64,000 bases of DNA from Hymenobacter nivis. GTDB lineage: Bacteria; Bacteroidota; Bacteroidia; Cytophagales; Hymenobacteraceae. Where the stretch lies: the NCBI RefSeq assembly GCF_006439025.1, contig NZ_RCYZ01000002.1, positions 124,753 through 188,752 on the forward strand, given 5' to 3'. The first letter of the stretch is position 1, and the number at the start of each line of letters is the position of its first letter. A program made the translations under genes and the position numbers. Below are positions 17,924 through 26,683 of this stretch, in pieces. The notes beneath the pieces are model-generated. The model was not told the DNA's origin and did not search any database. It was given only the letters and a program-made list of their open reading frames with translations.

Positions 17924-19381
17924 TTAGTGGTTTTCGGGCCCCAGCACCCAGGTGTCTTTGCTGCCGCCGCCCTGCGAGGAGTTCACCACCAGCGAGCCTT
18001 CGCGCAGGGCCACCCGCGTGAGGCCCCCGGGCACGATGTCGATGCCCGAGGGGCCGCACAGCGCGAAGGGGCGCAGGTCTACGCGCCGCGGCTGCAGGGC
18101 CCCGTTGATGTAGCATGGCGTGGCCGAGAGGCTGATGATGGGCTGGGCAATGAAGCTGCGCGGGTCGGCGATGATGGCCTGGCGGAAGTCGTCCATCTGC
18201 TCCTCGGTGGCCGCGCTGCCGATGAGCATGCCATAGCCGCCGCTCTCGTTGGTGCGTTTGATCACCATGCGGTCCATGCGCTCGAACACGTGCTGGCGGG
18301 CGTCGGCGTCGGCCATCTGGTGGGTGGGCACGTTCTTAAGGATGGGCTCCTCGTTGAGGTAGTAGCGGATCATGTCGGGCACGTAGCAGTACACGGCCTT
18401 GTCGTCGGCCACGCCGTTGCCCATGGCGTTCACGATGGCCACGTTGCCCTTGCGGTGGGCCCAGTACAGGCCGGGCACGCCCAGGGTGCTGTCGGGCCGG
18501 AACACCAGCGGGTCGAGAAACTCGTCGTCCACGCGCCGGTAAATGACGTCCACCCGGGCCAGGCCCTTGGTGGTTTTCATGTACACGAAGTGGTTGTGCA
18601 CCAGCAAGTCGCGCCCCTCCACCAGCCGGATGCCCATGAGGCGGGCCAGCGTGCTGTGCTCGAAGTACGCCGAGTTGAAAATGCCCGGCGAGAGCAGCAC
18701 CACCGTAGGCTCGCTCACCTGGCGGTCGGCCAGGGCCAGCAGGTTGCGCAGCAGCAGGTCGGGGTAGTCCTTCACCGGCTGCACGTTGTTTTTAGGCAGC
18801 AGGTCGGGGAAGATGCGGTAGGTGATGCTCCGGTTTTCGAGCATGTACGACACGCCCGACGGCGTGCGCAGGTTGTCCTCCAGCACGTAAAATTCGCCGT
18901 CGTGGTCGCGGATCAGGTCCACGCCGGCCACGTGGGTGTACACGTCGTGCGGCACGTGCACGTTCACCATCTCGCGCAAAAACTGCGGGCACGAGTACAC
19001 CAGCGCCGCCGGAATGATGCCGTCCTTGATGATGAACTGCTGGTGGTAAATGTCCTTCAGGAAAATGTTCAACGCCTTGAGCCGCTGCTTGATGCCGGCC
19101 TCGATGGTCGTCCACTCGGCGTGCTTGATGATGCGCGGAATGATGTCGAAGGGGAAGATTTTCTCGATGCCCTCGCCGTCACTGTACACCGTGAAGGTGA
19201 TGCCCTGGCTCATGAAGAGCTTTTTGGCCAGCTCGTCTTTGTGGGTCATTTCCTGGCTTTCCAGGGTTTCGAGGGCGGCCACAAATTGCCGGTACTCGGG
19301 CCGGATGCCCCCGGCGCTGAACATCTCGTCCCACACGTGGGCCTGTTCCTGGTAAGAGCGAAGCAGCGCGTTGGCCGACAT
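17924..19381 (-). CDS. Circularly permuted type 2 ATP-grasp protein
   Basis: A 485-residue protein of the COG2308 / circularly permuted ATP-grasp 2 family. Diagnostic segments: FPFDIIPRIIKHAEWTTIEA, GIKQRLKALNIFLKDIYH, GVDLIRDHDGEFYVLEDNLR, TPSGVSYMLENR, VVLLSPGIFNSAYFEH, NAMGNGVADDKAVYCYVPDM, and VIKRTNESGGYGMLIG. ATP-grasp enzymes ligate a carboxylate to an amine or thiol; the substrate here is unknown. It is the first gene of the three-gene minus-strand cluster. Its 66-bp distance from the alpha-E gene still fits co-transcription. Confidence 0.93.
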   Translation of the reverse strand: MSANALLRSYQEQAHVWDEMFSAGGIRPEYRQFVAALETLESQEMTHKDELAKKLFMSQGITFTVYSDGEGIEKIFPFDIIPRIIKHAEWTTIEAGIKQRLKALNIFLKDIYHQQFIIKDGIIPAALVYSCPQFLREMVNVHVPHDVYTHVAGVDLIRDHDGEFYVLEDNLRTPSGVSYMLENRSITYRIFPDLLPKNNVQPVKDYPDLLLRNLLALADRQVSEPTVVLLSPGIFNSAYFEHSTLARLMGIRLVEGRDLLVHNHFVYMKTTKGLARVDVIYRRVDDEFLDPLVFRPDSTLGVPGLYWAHRKGNVAIVNAMGNGVADDKAVYCYVPDMIRYYLNEEPILKNVPTHQMADADARQHVFERMDRMVIKRTNESGGYGMLIGSAATEEQMDDFRQAIIADPRSFIAQPIISLSATPCYINGALQPRRVDLRPFALCGPSGIDIVPGGLTRVALREGSLVVNSSQGGGSKDTWVLGPENH

Positions 19382-19651
19382 AAGTGGGGCGGGTTAGTTA
19401 AAGCAAGGGCGCCAGGCCAAATGGGGCCCAGCGGAGGGGCAAACTAGCGACGACTGGCCAGTAATTCGCCAAGGGCCCCAAAATAAAATGGGCTGGGCCA
19501 GGAAAAGATGTAATAATTACGGCCGGGGCCCCTAAAATGATGGCCCAGCTTAAAAAAAATAAAATAACGCAAAATGGCCACCGGCCCCGGCGGGCCCCGG
19601 CCCAAAAACGTAAGCGCACCGGGCCCCGCGCCCCCCTTCCCCCGCCTTGCC

Positions 19652-20737
19652 ATGAAACTTTTTACCTGCCGCCACTGCGGCCAGCTGCTCTACCTCGAAA
19701 ACAACCGGTGCGAAAAGTGCCACTACCCGCTGGGCTTCCAGGCCGAGAAGCTGGCCTTGGAGCCGCTAGTGGCCACGCCCGGGGCCCCCACCGAGGGCAC
19801 GGTGCACCTCTACGGCGCGCCGCCCGCGGCCCCGGGCTACGTGTACTGCGCCAACCACGGCTACCAGGCCTGCAACTGGCTGGTGCCGGTGGGGGCCCCT
19901 ACGCCGTTTTGCGCGGCCTGCGCCCTCAACCGCACCATCCCCGACCTAAGCCAGCCCGAGTACCTGGGCCGCTGGCAGCGCCTGGAGGTGGCCAAGCACC
20001 GCCTGGTGTACAGCCTGTTGCGCCTGGGCCTGCCGGTGGTGAGCAAGCACGTGGCGCCCAAAACCGGCCTCTGGTTCGACTTCAAGGCCGACGAGGGCCC
20101 CGAGCCCGACAAGCGCATCCTCACCGGCCACGACAATGGCCTGATTACCATCAATATCGCCGAGGCTGACGACATCGAGCGCGAAATGGCCCGCAAGTCG
20201 ATGGACGAGCTCTACCGCACGCTGCTCGGCCACTTCCGCCACGAGGTGGGCCACTACTACTGGGACCGGCTGATTGACAAAACGCCCTTCTTAAAGGAGT
20301 GCCGCGCGCTGTTCGGCGACGACCGGGAGGACTACGCCGAGGCCCTGAAAAAGCACTACGCCCAGGGCCCCCCGCCCGACTGGATGGCCACCCACATCAG
20401 CGCCTACGCCACCACCCACCCCTGGGAAGACTGGGCCGAAACCTGGGCCCACTACCTGCACATCATGGACACGCTGGAAACCGCCCACGCCTACGGCCTG
20501 CGCGTGGCCCCGCGCGGCGTAGATCCCGAGCTGCACCTGCGCGCCACCATCCCCGACCCGTACTCGGAGGAGGAATTCGAGCCCATCATGGCCGCGTGGC
20601 TGCCCCTCACCTTCGCCATGAACAGCCTCAACCGCAGCATGGGCCAGCCCGACCCGTACCCGTTCGTCATCGGCCCGGCGGTGGTGCCCAAGCTGGCGTT
20701 CATCCACAGGGTCTGCCGCGCCGCCAAGGCCGGGTAG
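19652..20737 (+). CDS. Zinc-ribbon putative metallopeptidase (COG4307)
   Basis: A 361-residue protein. An N-terminal zinc ribbon (CRHCGQ, CEKC) and a second Cys set (YCANHGYQACNW, CAACALN) precede a peptidase-like domain with HEVGHYYWDRLID (HExxH) and a downstream acidic/His region (HPWEDWAETWAHYLHIMDTL). This is the 'putative zinc-binding metallopeptidase' family (DUF2248-like). The ATG at 19652 puts the first zinc-ribbon Cys five residues in. Substrate is unknown; genes of this family often occur near COG2308/COG2307/transglutaminase clusters, and it stands divergently beside one here. Confidence 0.88.
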   Translation: MKLFTCRHCGQLLYLENNRCEKCHYPLGFQAEKLALEPLVATPGAPTEGTVHLYGAPPAAPGYVYCANHGYQACNWLVPVGAPTPFCAACALNRTIPDLSQPEYLGRWQRLEVAKHRLVYSLLRLGLPVVSKHVAPKTGLWFDFKADEGPEPDKRILTGHDNGLITINIAEADDIEREMARKSMDELYRTLLGHFRHEVGHYYWDRLIDKTPFLKECRALFGDDREDYAEALKKHYAQGPPPDWMATHISAYATTHPWEDWAETWAHYLHIMDTLETAHAYGLRVAPRGVDPELHLRATIPDPYSEEEFEPIMAAWLPLTFAMNSLNRSMGQPDPYPFVIGPAVVPKLAFIHRVCRAAKAG

Positions 20738-20747
20738 CGCCAGTACT

Positions 20748-20843
20748 GTAGCGCGGACTTTGTAGTCCGCGGCGCTGCCCGGTCGCCCAACTATTAATCG
20801 GCAGGACGAAGCGAGAGCCGCGGACTCGCAGCGTCCACGCTAC
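20748..20843. repeat. Long intergenic hairpin repeat
   Basis: Arms of about 25 bases (20748-20772 and 20818-20843) are nearly complementary, e.g. GTAGCGCGGACT against AGCGTCCACGCTAC, with the CCGCGGACT block in both. It fills the gap between the metallopeptidase and ppx stops, so it may also serve as a terminator. It looks like a dispersed intergenic element of this genome type. Confidence 0.65.
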
Positions 20844-20846
20844 GGT

Positions 20847-21794
20847 CTACTTCGCCTCCAGCATCTCGGCCAGTAGTCCTTCCTTCAGGGCGAAGGCCGA
20901 GGTTTGGATTTGCGTGATGCCGCTGATGCCCAGTACCCAATCGATGAGCACAGCGGCCACCACCAGCATGTCGGCCCGCATGGGCAGGATGCCGGGCAGC
21001 TCCAGGCGCTGGGCGTGGTCGCGACTCAGCATTTGGGCGTAGCTGTGCTGGAAGCTGCTGAGGGCCAATTCGGTGCGGGGCGGCAGCTCCTTCTCCGTGC
21101 GCAGGCGGCCGAGCTGCATGTCGGCCAGGCTGTCGAAGCTGCCCGAGGCGCCCACCAGGCCCACGGGTTTCAGCTCGTTCACGGCCGCCACCAGGGGCCC
21201 CAGCACGGTATCAAAATACGCTTGCTCGGCGGCCACGGCCGCGGCGGGCAGCACGCCGCTGGGGTCGGGAAAGAACTGGTCGAGCAGGCGCTGGGCCCCC
21301 AGCTCGAAGCTCTGCTTCCAGAAAATCTCGTGGTCGTTGGCGATGATGAACTCCACCGAGCCGCCGCCGATGTCCATAATCAGCTGGCGCTGGGGCCCCA
21401 GGGGCACGGCCTGGCGCACGCCTTTCCAAATCAGTTCGGCCTCGCGCCCGCCGGCAATCACCTCTACCTCAATGCCGAACTGGTCGGCAATTTCACGCAC
21501 CAGGGCCGGGCCGTTGCGGGCCACGCGCATGGCGCTGGTGGCCGTGGCGCGCACTTGCGTCACGCCGTGCAGCTCCATTTCTTCCTTGAAGCCGGCCAGC
21601 GTGTGCAGGGCGCGGGCGTAGGGCGCGGGCGCAATTTCGCCCTTGCTGATGCCGCCCTCGCCCAGGCGCACGCCGGCCTTGGTGCGCAGCAGCTCGCGGG
21701 GCGACTGGCCGGGTGCGGCGGGCAGCTCCACAATCAGCAGGTGAAACGTGTTGGTGCCCATGTCGATGAGGGCGAGGCGGCGGGGCGTGGGCAT
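20847..21794 (-). CDS. ppx: Ppx/GppA-family phosphatase
   Basis: A 315-residue exopolyphosphatase / pppGpp phosphohydrolase family protein of the actin-like fold. Seen: LALIDMGTNTFHLLIVEL (phosphate 1), LGEGGISKGEIAP, ATSAMRVARNGPALV, LIMDIGGGSVEFIIAN (phosphate 2) and VGLVGASGSFDSLAD. Length matches the short, two-domain Ppx proteins; the HD-like C-terminal domain of E. coli Ppx is absent. Whether polyphosphate or pppGpp is the substrate is open. It has no operon partner. Confidence 0.92.
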   Translation of the reverse strand: MPTPRRLALIDMGTNTFHLLIVELPAAPGQSPRELLRTKAGVRLGEGGISKGEIAPAPYARALHTLAGFKEEMELHGVTQVRATATSAMRVARNGPALVREIADQFGIEVEVIAGGREAELIWKGVRQAVPLGPQRQLIMDIGGGSVEFIIANDHEIFWKQSFELGAQRLLDQFFPDPSGVLPAAAVAAEQAYFDTVLGPLVAAVNELKPVGLVGASGSFDSLADMQLGRLRTEKELPPRTELALSSFQHSYAQMLSRDHAQRLELPGILPMRADMLVVAAVLIDWVLGISGITQIQTSAFALKEGLLAEMLEAK

Positions 21795-21888
21795 GCGGTG
21801 CAGAATAGGGGCCCGGCGGCGGGCAGGCGCAAAGTAAGCCGGCTAGCGGCACGCAACGCCCCTTTGGCCGCCTGCGTATGCCCTCGCA

Positions 21889-22197
21889 ATGGCCGCTACT
21901 CCGCTCGTTTCCACCAAAAAGTGCCCCTTTTGCCAGCAGTGGTCCGAGTGGGGGCTGCGGCCCACCGACCGCTGCACGCACTGCGGCCACCTGCTCGACC
22001 CGCAGGCCCACCAGCGCGCCGAAGCCGCCGCCGTGGTGGCGGCGCAGCAGCAGAAATCGGCCGTGCGCCTCATCGAAATTCGGCCCGAAGACGGCCCCGT
22101 GCTGTCCTTTTTTAAGTGGATTGGGCGGGGCGGGCAGCTGCTGTTCATCGCGCTGCTCTCGTTTTTTGTGTGGGTGGCCACGGCCATCGCCGCCTAG
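21889..22197 (+). CDS. Zinc-ribbon membrane hypothetical protein
   Basis: A 102-residue protein with a four-Cys zinc ribbon (CPFCQQWSEWG, then CTHCGHLLDP), a helical Ala/Gln-rich linker (about 45-65) and one C-terminal membrane segment (LLFIALLSFFVWVATAIAA). I do not recognise a named family. Its stop is followed 3 bp later by a GTG start of another membrane protein, so the two are probably translated together. Confidence 0.7.
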   Translation: MAATPLVSTKKCPFCQQWSEWGLRPTDRCTHCGHLLDPQAHQRAEAAAVVAAQQQKSAVRLIEIRPEDGPVLSFFKWIGRGGQLLFIALLSFFVWVATAIAA

Positions 22198-22199
22198 CC

Positions 22200-22583
22200 G
22201 TGGGTGGGGCCCCAGCGCTGCGCCACCCGCTGCTGCTGGGCGCGGCCGGCCTCTACGGGGGGCTGTGGCTGAATAGGCACTGGCTGCACTGGCCGCTGCC
22301 CGCCCTGATTACCGCGCACCTGGCCGATCTGTTGGCCCTGCCCCTTATGCTGGGCCTGGCGCTAGCGGCGCACCGCTGGCTCATCGCCCCGCGCGGCACT
22401 TTGCCTGGCGCGTGGCTGGTGGGCGCGTGGCTCGGCGTATCGGTGTGGTTCGAGGGCCTGCTGCCGCTGTGGTCGGCCCGGGCCGTGGCCGACCCGCTCG
22501 ACGTGCTAGCCTACGCGGCCGGCACCCTGGGCTTCCACTACTGGCTGAACCGTCCGCCGGGGCCCCCGGGGGCCCCGGACTAG
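22200..22583 (+). CDS. Small polytopic membrane protein
   Basis: A 127-residue protein starting with GTG at 22200, three bases after the previous stop. It has about four hydrophobic segments (PLLLGAAGLYGGLWL; PALITAHLADLLALPLMLGL; GAWLVGAWLGVSVWFEGLLP; DVLAYAAGTLGFHYWL) linked by short Arg-containing loops. This resembles magnesium-citrate/DUF-type small integral membrane proteins, but I cannot name a family. Frame upstream of 22200 overlaps the zinc-ribbon gene and is not protein-like. Confidence 0.65.
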   Translation: MGGAPALRHPLLLGAAGLYGGLWLNRHWLHWPLPALITAHLADLLALPLMLGLALAAHRWLIAPRGTLPGAWLVGAWLGVSVWFEGLLPLWSARAVADPLDVLAYAAGTLGFHYWLNRPPGPPGAPD

Positions 22584-22588
22584 AACGG

Positions 22589-23473
22589 CTAATTCGCGAA
22601 CCGGCAGAACGTGCCCAGCGGCAGCTTGCGCTGGCCGGCGTCGTGCAGGTAAATTTCGCCCAGCTCGCGCACCGCTTTGGGCCCCGGGAAGATGGCCGTG
22701 GTCAGGTTGTCCAAAATCAGCGCCGAGAAGCCCAGCGAGTACAGGTTCACCACGAAGAAGTGGTCGGCGGGGTCGAGCAGCTGCTGGCTGAGTTTGAGCA
22801 GCTCGTTGAGTTCGTCCTCCAGCTGCCACTTCTCGCCGTTGGGGCCCCGGCCGTAGGCGGGCGGGTCGAGGATGAGGCCCTGGTACTTGCTGCCGCGCTT
22901 CACCTCGCGGCGCACGTACTTCATGGCGTCTTCCACCAGCCAGCGCACGCCGTCGAGCCGGCTGGCCTCCATGTTGTCGCGGGCCCAGAAGTTCACCTGC
23001 TTCACCGAGTCGAGGTGCGTCACGTCGGCCCCGGCGGCGCGGGCGGCCAGGGTGGCGGCCCCGGTGTAGGCAAACAGGTTCAGCACCCGCGGCTGGGCGG
23101 CGCGGCGCGCTTTGGTCTGGTTGTAAATAAATTGCCAGTTGGGGTCCTGCTCCGGAAATAGCCCCACGTGCTTGAACGACGAGAGGCCCAGCCGAAACTT
23201 GAGCCGCAAGCCGTCGGGCCGCTCGTAGGCAATTACCCATTGCTCGGGCATGGCGGGCTTGAGGCGCCACTGGCCCTTTTCGGTGCTGCCGGGGGCCCTA
23301 GCAAAGGCGGCGTCGGCCCGTTCCCATTCGCTCAGCGGCAGGTGCGGGTCCCAGATGGCCTGGGGCTCGGGCCGGGCCAGCACGTAGGGGCCGAAGCGCT
23401 CCAGCTTCTGGAAATTACCGGAATCAATCAGCTCGTAGTCGGGCCAGGGCGAGGTGGTGAGGAAGTCGTACAT
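22589..23473 (-). CDS. Class I SAM-dependent methyltransferase (COG1092, RlmI-like)
   Basis: A 294-residue Rossmann-fold methyltransferase of the type annotated as 23S rRNA cytosine methyltransferase-like (PF10672). The SAM site is VLNLFAYTGAATLAARAAGA with acidic VTHLDSVKQVNFWARDN; the NPPY-like catalytic motif is LILDPPAYGRGPNG. It lacks an N-terminal PUA domain seen in RlmI, so the RNA target is uncertain. The gene ends six bases from the convergent membrane protein. Confidence 0.88.
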   Translation of the reverse strand: MYDFLTTSPWPDYELIDSGNFQKLERFGPYVLARPEPQAIWDPHLPLSEWERADAAFARAPGSTEKGQWRLKPAMPEQWVIAYERPDGLRLKFRLGLSSFKHVGLFPEQDPNWQFIYNQTKARRAAQPRVLNLFAYTGAATLAARAAGADVTHLDSVKQVNFWARDNMEASRLDGVRWLVEDAMKYVRREVKRGSKYQGLILDPPAYGRGPNGEKWQLEDELNELLKLSQQLLDPADHFFVVNLYSLGFSALILDNLTTAIFPGPKAVRELGEIYLHDAGQRKLPLGTFCRFAN

Positions 23474-23691
23474 AAGCAGGCCGCAAAGGTAGGGGCGGAC
23501 CCCCGGGGCCCCAGCGCCGCCCGGGTCAAGCTATTCGGCGCGGCTCCTCGTATGTAGTGGGGTTCCTGGCAAAACGGTGTCGAAAAAACCTCCGGCCGCT
23601 TTATCCGTTACCGGGGGCCACTCGTAAGGCGCTGGGCCTCATTCACCGAACTGGTGCGTAAGTCGAGCGAAAGGGGGCGTAACTTTAGAAA

Positions 23692-25608
23692 ATGGCTGGA
23701 AAAAATTGGCTGATAACGGTTTGTGGCTGGCTAGTGCTCGCGGGGCTTGGGCTGGGTGCGTGCTCGTCGCCCTCCGGCCCGGCCGCCGACGAAGCCGCCG
23801 AAACCTACGCCCGCCGCCGCGAGGTAACCGCCGCACCCACCCATCGCGGCCGCATCCTCGACCGCCACGACTCGGTGCTGGTGGACACCCGGCTGAACTA
23901 CCTGCTGGCCGTGCCGCAGCGCCCGGGCCTCGATTCGGCCACCACCGTGGCCCTGAACGACCTGCTGGGCTGGCCCGATAGCACCTTGGTGCGCCGCCTG
24001 GCCGAGGCCCGGCCCTACCCCGGGGCCCGCACCCCGGGGCCCATCCAGCTCGTGCTCACCCCGGCCGAGGCCGAGCGCGTGCGCAGCCACCAGGCCGAGT
24101 GGCCCGAGCTGGCCCTGGCCGAAGCCGAGCGCCGCACCTACACCGTGGGCACGGCCGCCCCGGTACTGGGCTACCAGGCCGCTAACGCCCAACCCTTTAT
24201 CAACCAGATAGTAAAGTACCGGCGCGGCCGGTTTTACCGCCTGCGCAACGGCGGCGTCGAAACCTACTACAACGGCCTGCTGACCGGCCACCGCGGCTAC
24301 CTGCACCCGCTGGTGGACGCGGCCGGCGGGCGCCACGGCAGCTGGGCCCCCGACACGGCCTTCCAGGACGGGCAGGACCTGCACCTGGCCCTCGACGCCA
24401 AGCTGCAGGCCTACGCCGAAAGCCTGCTGGGCGGCCGCAAGGGCTACCTCGTGGCTCTCGACCCGCGCACCGGCGAAATCCTCTGCTCGGTGTCGGCCCC
24501 CACCTACGCGCCGGCTGCCCTCACCGCCCCCGACCAGGCCGGCGTGCGCCGCCAACTGCTCGAAAACGAAGACCTGCCCCTGCTGAACCGGCCTGCCGTG
24601 CTGGCCAATCCGCCCGGCTCGGTGTTCAAGCTCGTTAACGCCGCTATTGCCTTGCAGCTCGGGGCCATCACGCCCGGCACCGGGTTCCCGTGCGACCAGT
24701 CGCTCATCAGCTGCGTGCACCACCACCCGGAGGCCCGCACCCTCACCCTGGGCCTGCAATACAGCTGCAACCCGTACTTCTACCAAACCATGCGGGCCGT
24801 GATTGACCACGTGCCCGACAGCTTGGTGGCCGACACCGTGGGGGCCCGCCACGCCAACCTGGCCCAGTGGCAGCGCTACGCCCAGTCGTTTGGGCTCGAC
24901 ACGCTGCTCGGTGTGGACCTGCCCCGCGAGCAGGCCGGTTTTCTGCCCACGCCGGCTTATTACGATAAGGCGCGGCACACCCGCAACTGGCGGTTTCGCT
25001 CCATCTACTCGCTCAGCGTGGGGCAGGGCGAAATCAACCTCACGGGCCTGCAAATGGCCAACATGGTGGCCATCATCGCCAATCGGGGTTGGTACTACAC
25101 GCCGCATTTTGTGCGCGGCGTGGGCACCGGGGGCCCCCTGCCGCGCTTTTTGGTAAAGCACCACACCCTCGTCGACAGCGCCAACCTCGAGGCCCTGGTA
25201 CCCGGCATGCTGGCCGTGATGCACCGCGGCGGCACCGCCGAGGCCTCCAGCCTGGCCGATGTGGGCATCACCATCGCCGGCAAAACGGGCACCGTGCAGA
25301 ACGATGAAGGCGACGACCACGCCACATTCGTGGCCTTCGCCCCCGCCCAAAACCCCAAAATCGCGGTGGCCGTGTACCTCGAAAACGCCGGCTTCGGGGC
25401 CACCGCCGCGGCCCCCTGCGCCGCCCTGGTCATCGAGAAATACCTGCGCGGCAGCATTGCCCCCCGCCGCAAGCGCTGGGAGCGCCGCATGCAGTACCGC
25501 GGCCGGTCCTACGAGCTGGCGCACCGCCTGGGCCGCAAGCGCCCGCCGCCCGCGCCGGTGGTGCCGCCGATTGCCGTGCCTCCGGTGGCCGCGCCCGAAG
25601 GCCGGTAG
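23692..25608 (+). CDS. Penicillin-binding transpeptidase, PBP2-like, with lipoprotein signal
   Basis: A 638-residue class B penicillin-binding protein. The transpeptidase domain (about 240-600) has the SxxK motif in NPPGSVFKLVNAAIAL, SxN in LQYSCNPYFYQ and KTG in IAGKTGTVQNDEGDDH; a dimerisation domain with HRGRILDRHDSVLVDTRLNY precedes it. D,D-transpeptidases of this kind cross-link peptidoglycan. Unusually the N-terminus ends LGLGACSSPSG, a lipobox with C24, rather than an uncleaved helix. No mreC/mreD/rodA are adjacent. The start codon follows TAACTTTA (23680-23687), a near-consensus -7 box, so the mRNA may be leaderless. Confidence 0.9.
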   Translation: MAGKNWLITVCGWLVLAGLGLGACSSPSGPAADEAAETYARRREVTAAPTHRGRILDRHDSVLVDTRLNYLLAVPQRPGLDSATTVALNDLLGWPDSTLVRRLAEARPYPGARTPGPIQLVLTPAEAERVRSHQAEWPELALAEAERRTYTVGTAAPVLGYQAANAQPFINQIVKYRRGRFYRLRNGGVETYYNGLLTGHRGYLHPLVDAAGGRHGSWAPDTAFQDGQDLHLALDAKLQAYAESLLGGRKGYLVALDPRTGEILCSVSAPTYAPAALTAPDQAGVRRQLLENEDLPLLNRPAVLANPPGSVFKLVNAAIALQLGAITPGTGFPCDQSLISCVHHHPEARTLTLGLQYSCNPYFYQTMRAVIDHVPDSLVADTVGARHANLAQWQRYAQSFGLDTLLGVDLPREQAGFLPTPAYYDKARHTRNWRFRSIYSLSVGQGEINLTGLQMANMVAIIANRGWYYTPHFVRGVGTGGPLPRFLVKHHTLVDSANLEALVPGMLAVMHRGGTAEASSLADVGITIAGKTGTVQNDEGDDHATFVAFAPAQNPKIAVAVYLENAGFGATAAAPCAALVIEKYLRGSIAPRRKRWERRMQYRGRSYELAHRLGRKRPPPAPVVPPIAVPPVAAPEGR

Positions 25609-25648
25609 CGTTCCCGTCGGCTTGGCCGCGGGGCCCGTATAAGCCAGT

Positions 25649-25765
25649 ATGTTTGGCATTCGCAAAGACCCGGAACTGCCCGCGTGGGTGTTTTTAGTGC
25701 TGCGGCTGGGCACGCTGCTGGCCGTGGCGGGTGTGGCCTGGGCCGTGGCCCGGTGCAGCACTTGA
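25649..25765 (+). CDS. 38-residue putative membrane peptide
   Basis: A short frame starting ATG at 25649: a charged N-terminus (MFGIRKDPELP) and a single hydrophobic helix (WVFLVLRLGTLLAVAGVAWA) ending VARCST. It fits the 265-bp space between the transpeptidase and dapF. The clean topology (polar head, one helix, positive end) argues for a real small protein, but no homology is recalled. Confidence 0.42.
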   Translation: MFGIRKDPELPAWVFLVLRLGTLLAVAGVAWAVARCST

Positions 25766-25873
25766 CGTTAGGGGCCCCGGCCGTAAGCTTTGTGCTGGTA
25801 CTCGTGCCAATACTTGCGTAACGAGTGCGCAACATTGGCCCGGCTTGCCGAAATTTGTGCAAACCCCGGCCCC

Positions 25874-26683
25874 ATGACCCTCACGTTCCATAAATACCAA
25901 GGCACCGGCAACGACTTCGTCATCTTCGACGACCGCGCCGCGCAGTTCGACACCGCCGACCACGCCCGCATTGCACGGCTTTGCGACCGCCGCTTTGGCA
26001 TTGGGGCCGATGGGCTGATGCTGCTGCGCAACCGCGAAGGCTACGATTTTGAGATGGTGTACTTCAACGCCGACGGCCACCCTAGCACCATGTGCGGCAA
26101 CGGCGGCCGCTGCCTGGTGGCCTTCGCCAAGTACCTGGGCGTCGTCGCCGACGACGCCTACTTTCTGGCCGTGGACGGGCCCCACGCCGCCCGCGTGGAA
26201 GCCGACGGCACCGTGCGCCTGAAGATGATTGACGCCGCCGCCCCGCAGCTGGCCGAAGTAGGGGAGGCGGACGTGTTTGTGCACACCGGCTCACCCCACC
26301 ACGTGCACTTCCTCGACGCCGAGGAGGGCTACACGCTGGCCGAGTTCGACGTGTACGGCGCGGGCCACGACATCCGCTACGATCAGGCCTACGACCCGGC
26401 CGGCGTGAACGTGAACTTCGTGGAGGTGCCCGCCGACCCCGCCCATCCCTGGCCGGTGCGCACCTACGAGCGCGGCGTGGAAAATGAAACCCTGAGCTGC
26501 GGCACCGGCGTCACGGCCGTGGCCCTGGCCGCCTCGCAGCGCGGTGCGGCCTCGCCCGTGCGCCTCCAAACCCCCGGGGGCCTGCTCGAAGTAGCCTTCC
26601 AGGCGCAGCCCGGCGGTGGCTTCGCCGACGTGTGGCTGAGCGGGCCCGCCGTGCGCGTGTTCGGCGGCGAAATCAGCCTGTAG
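25874..26683 (+). CDS. dapF: Diaminopimelate epimerase
   Basis: A 269-residue DapF. It converts LL- to meso-diaminopimelate for lysine and peptidoglycan synthesis with a two-cysteine mechanism. Both catalytic cysteines are visible, in STMCGNGGRC and in LSCGTGVTAVALA, with FHKYQGTGNDFVIFDD at the N-terminus and GSPHHVHFL in the middle. The ATG at 25874 is the family start. The stop overlaps the GTG of the following acetyltransferase by one base. Confidence 0.96.
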   Translation: MTLTFHKYQGTGNDFVIFDDRAAQFDTADHARIARLCDRRFGIGADGLMLLRNREGYDFEMVYFNADGHPSTMCGNGGRCLVAFAKYLGVVADDAYFLAVDGPHAARVEADGTVRLKMIDAAAPQLAEVGEADVFVHTGSPHHVHFLDAEEGYTLAEFDVYGAGHDIRYDQAYDPAGVNVNFVEVPADPAHPWPVRTYERGVENETLSCGTGVTAVALAASQRGAASPVRLQTPGGLLEVAFQAQPGGGFADVWLSGPAVRVFGGEISL

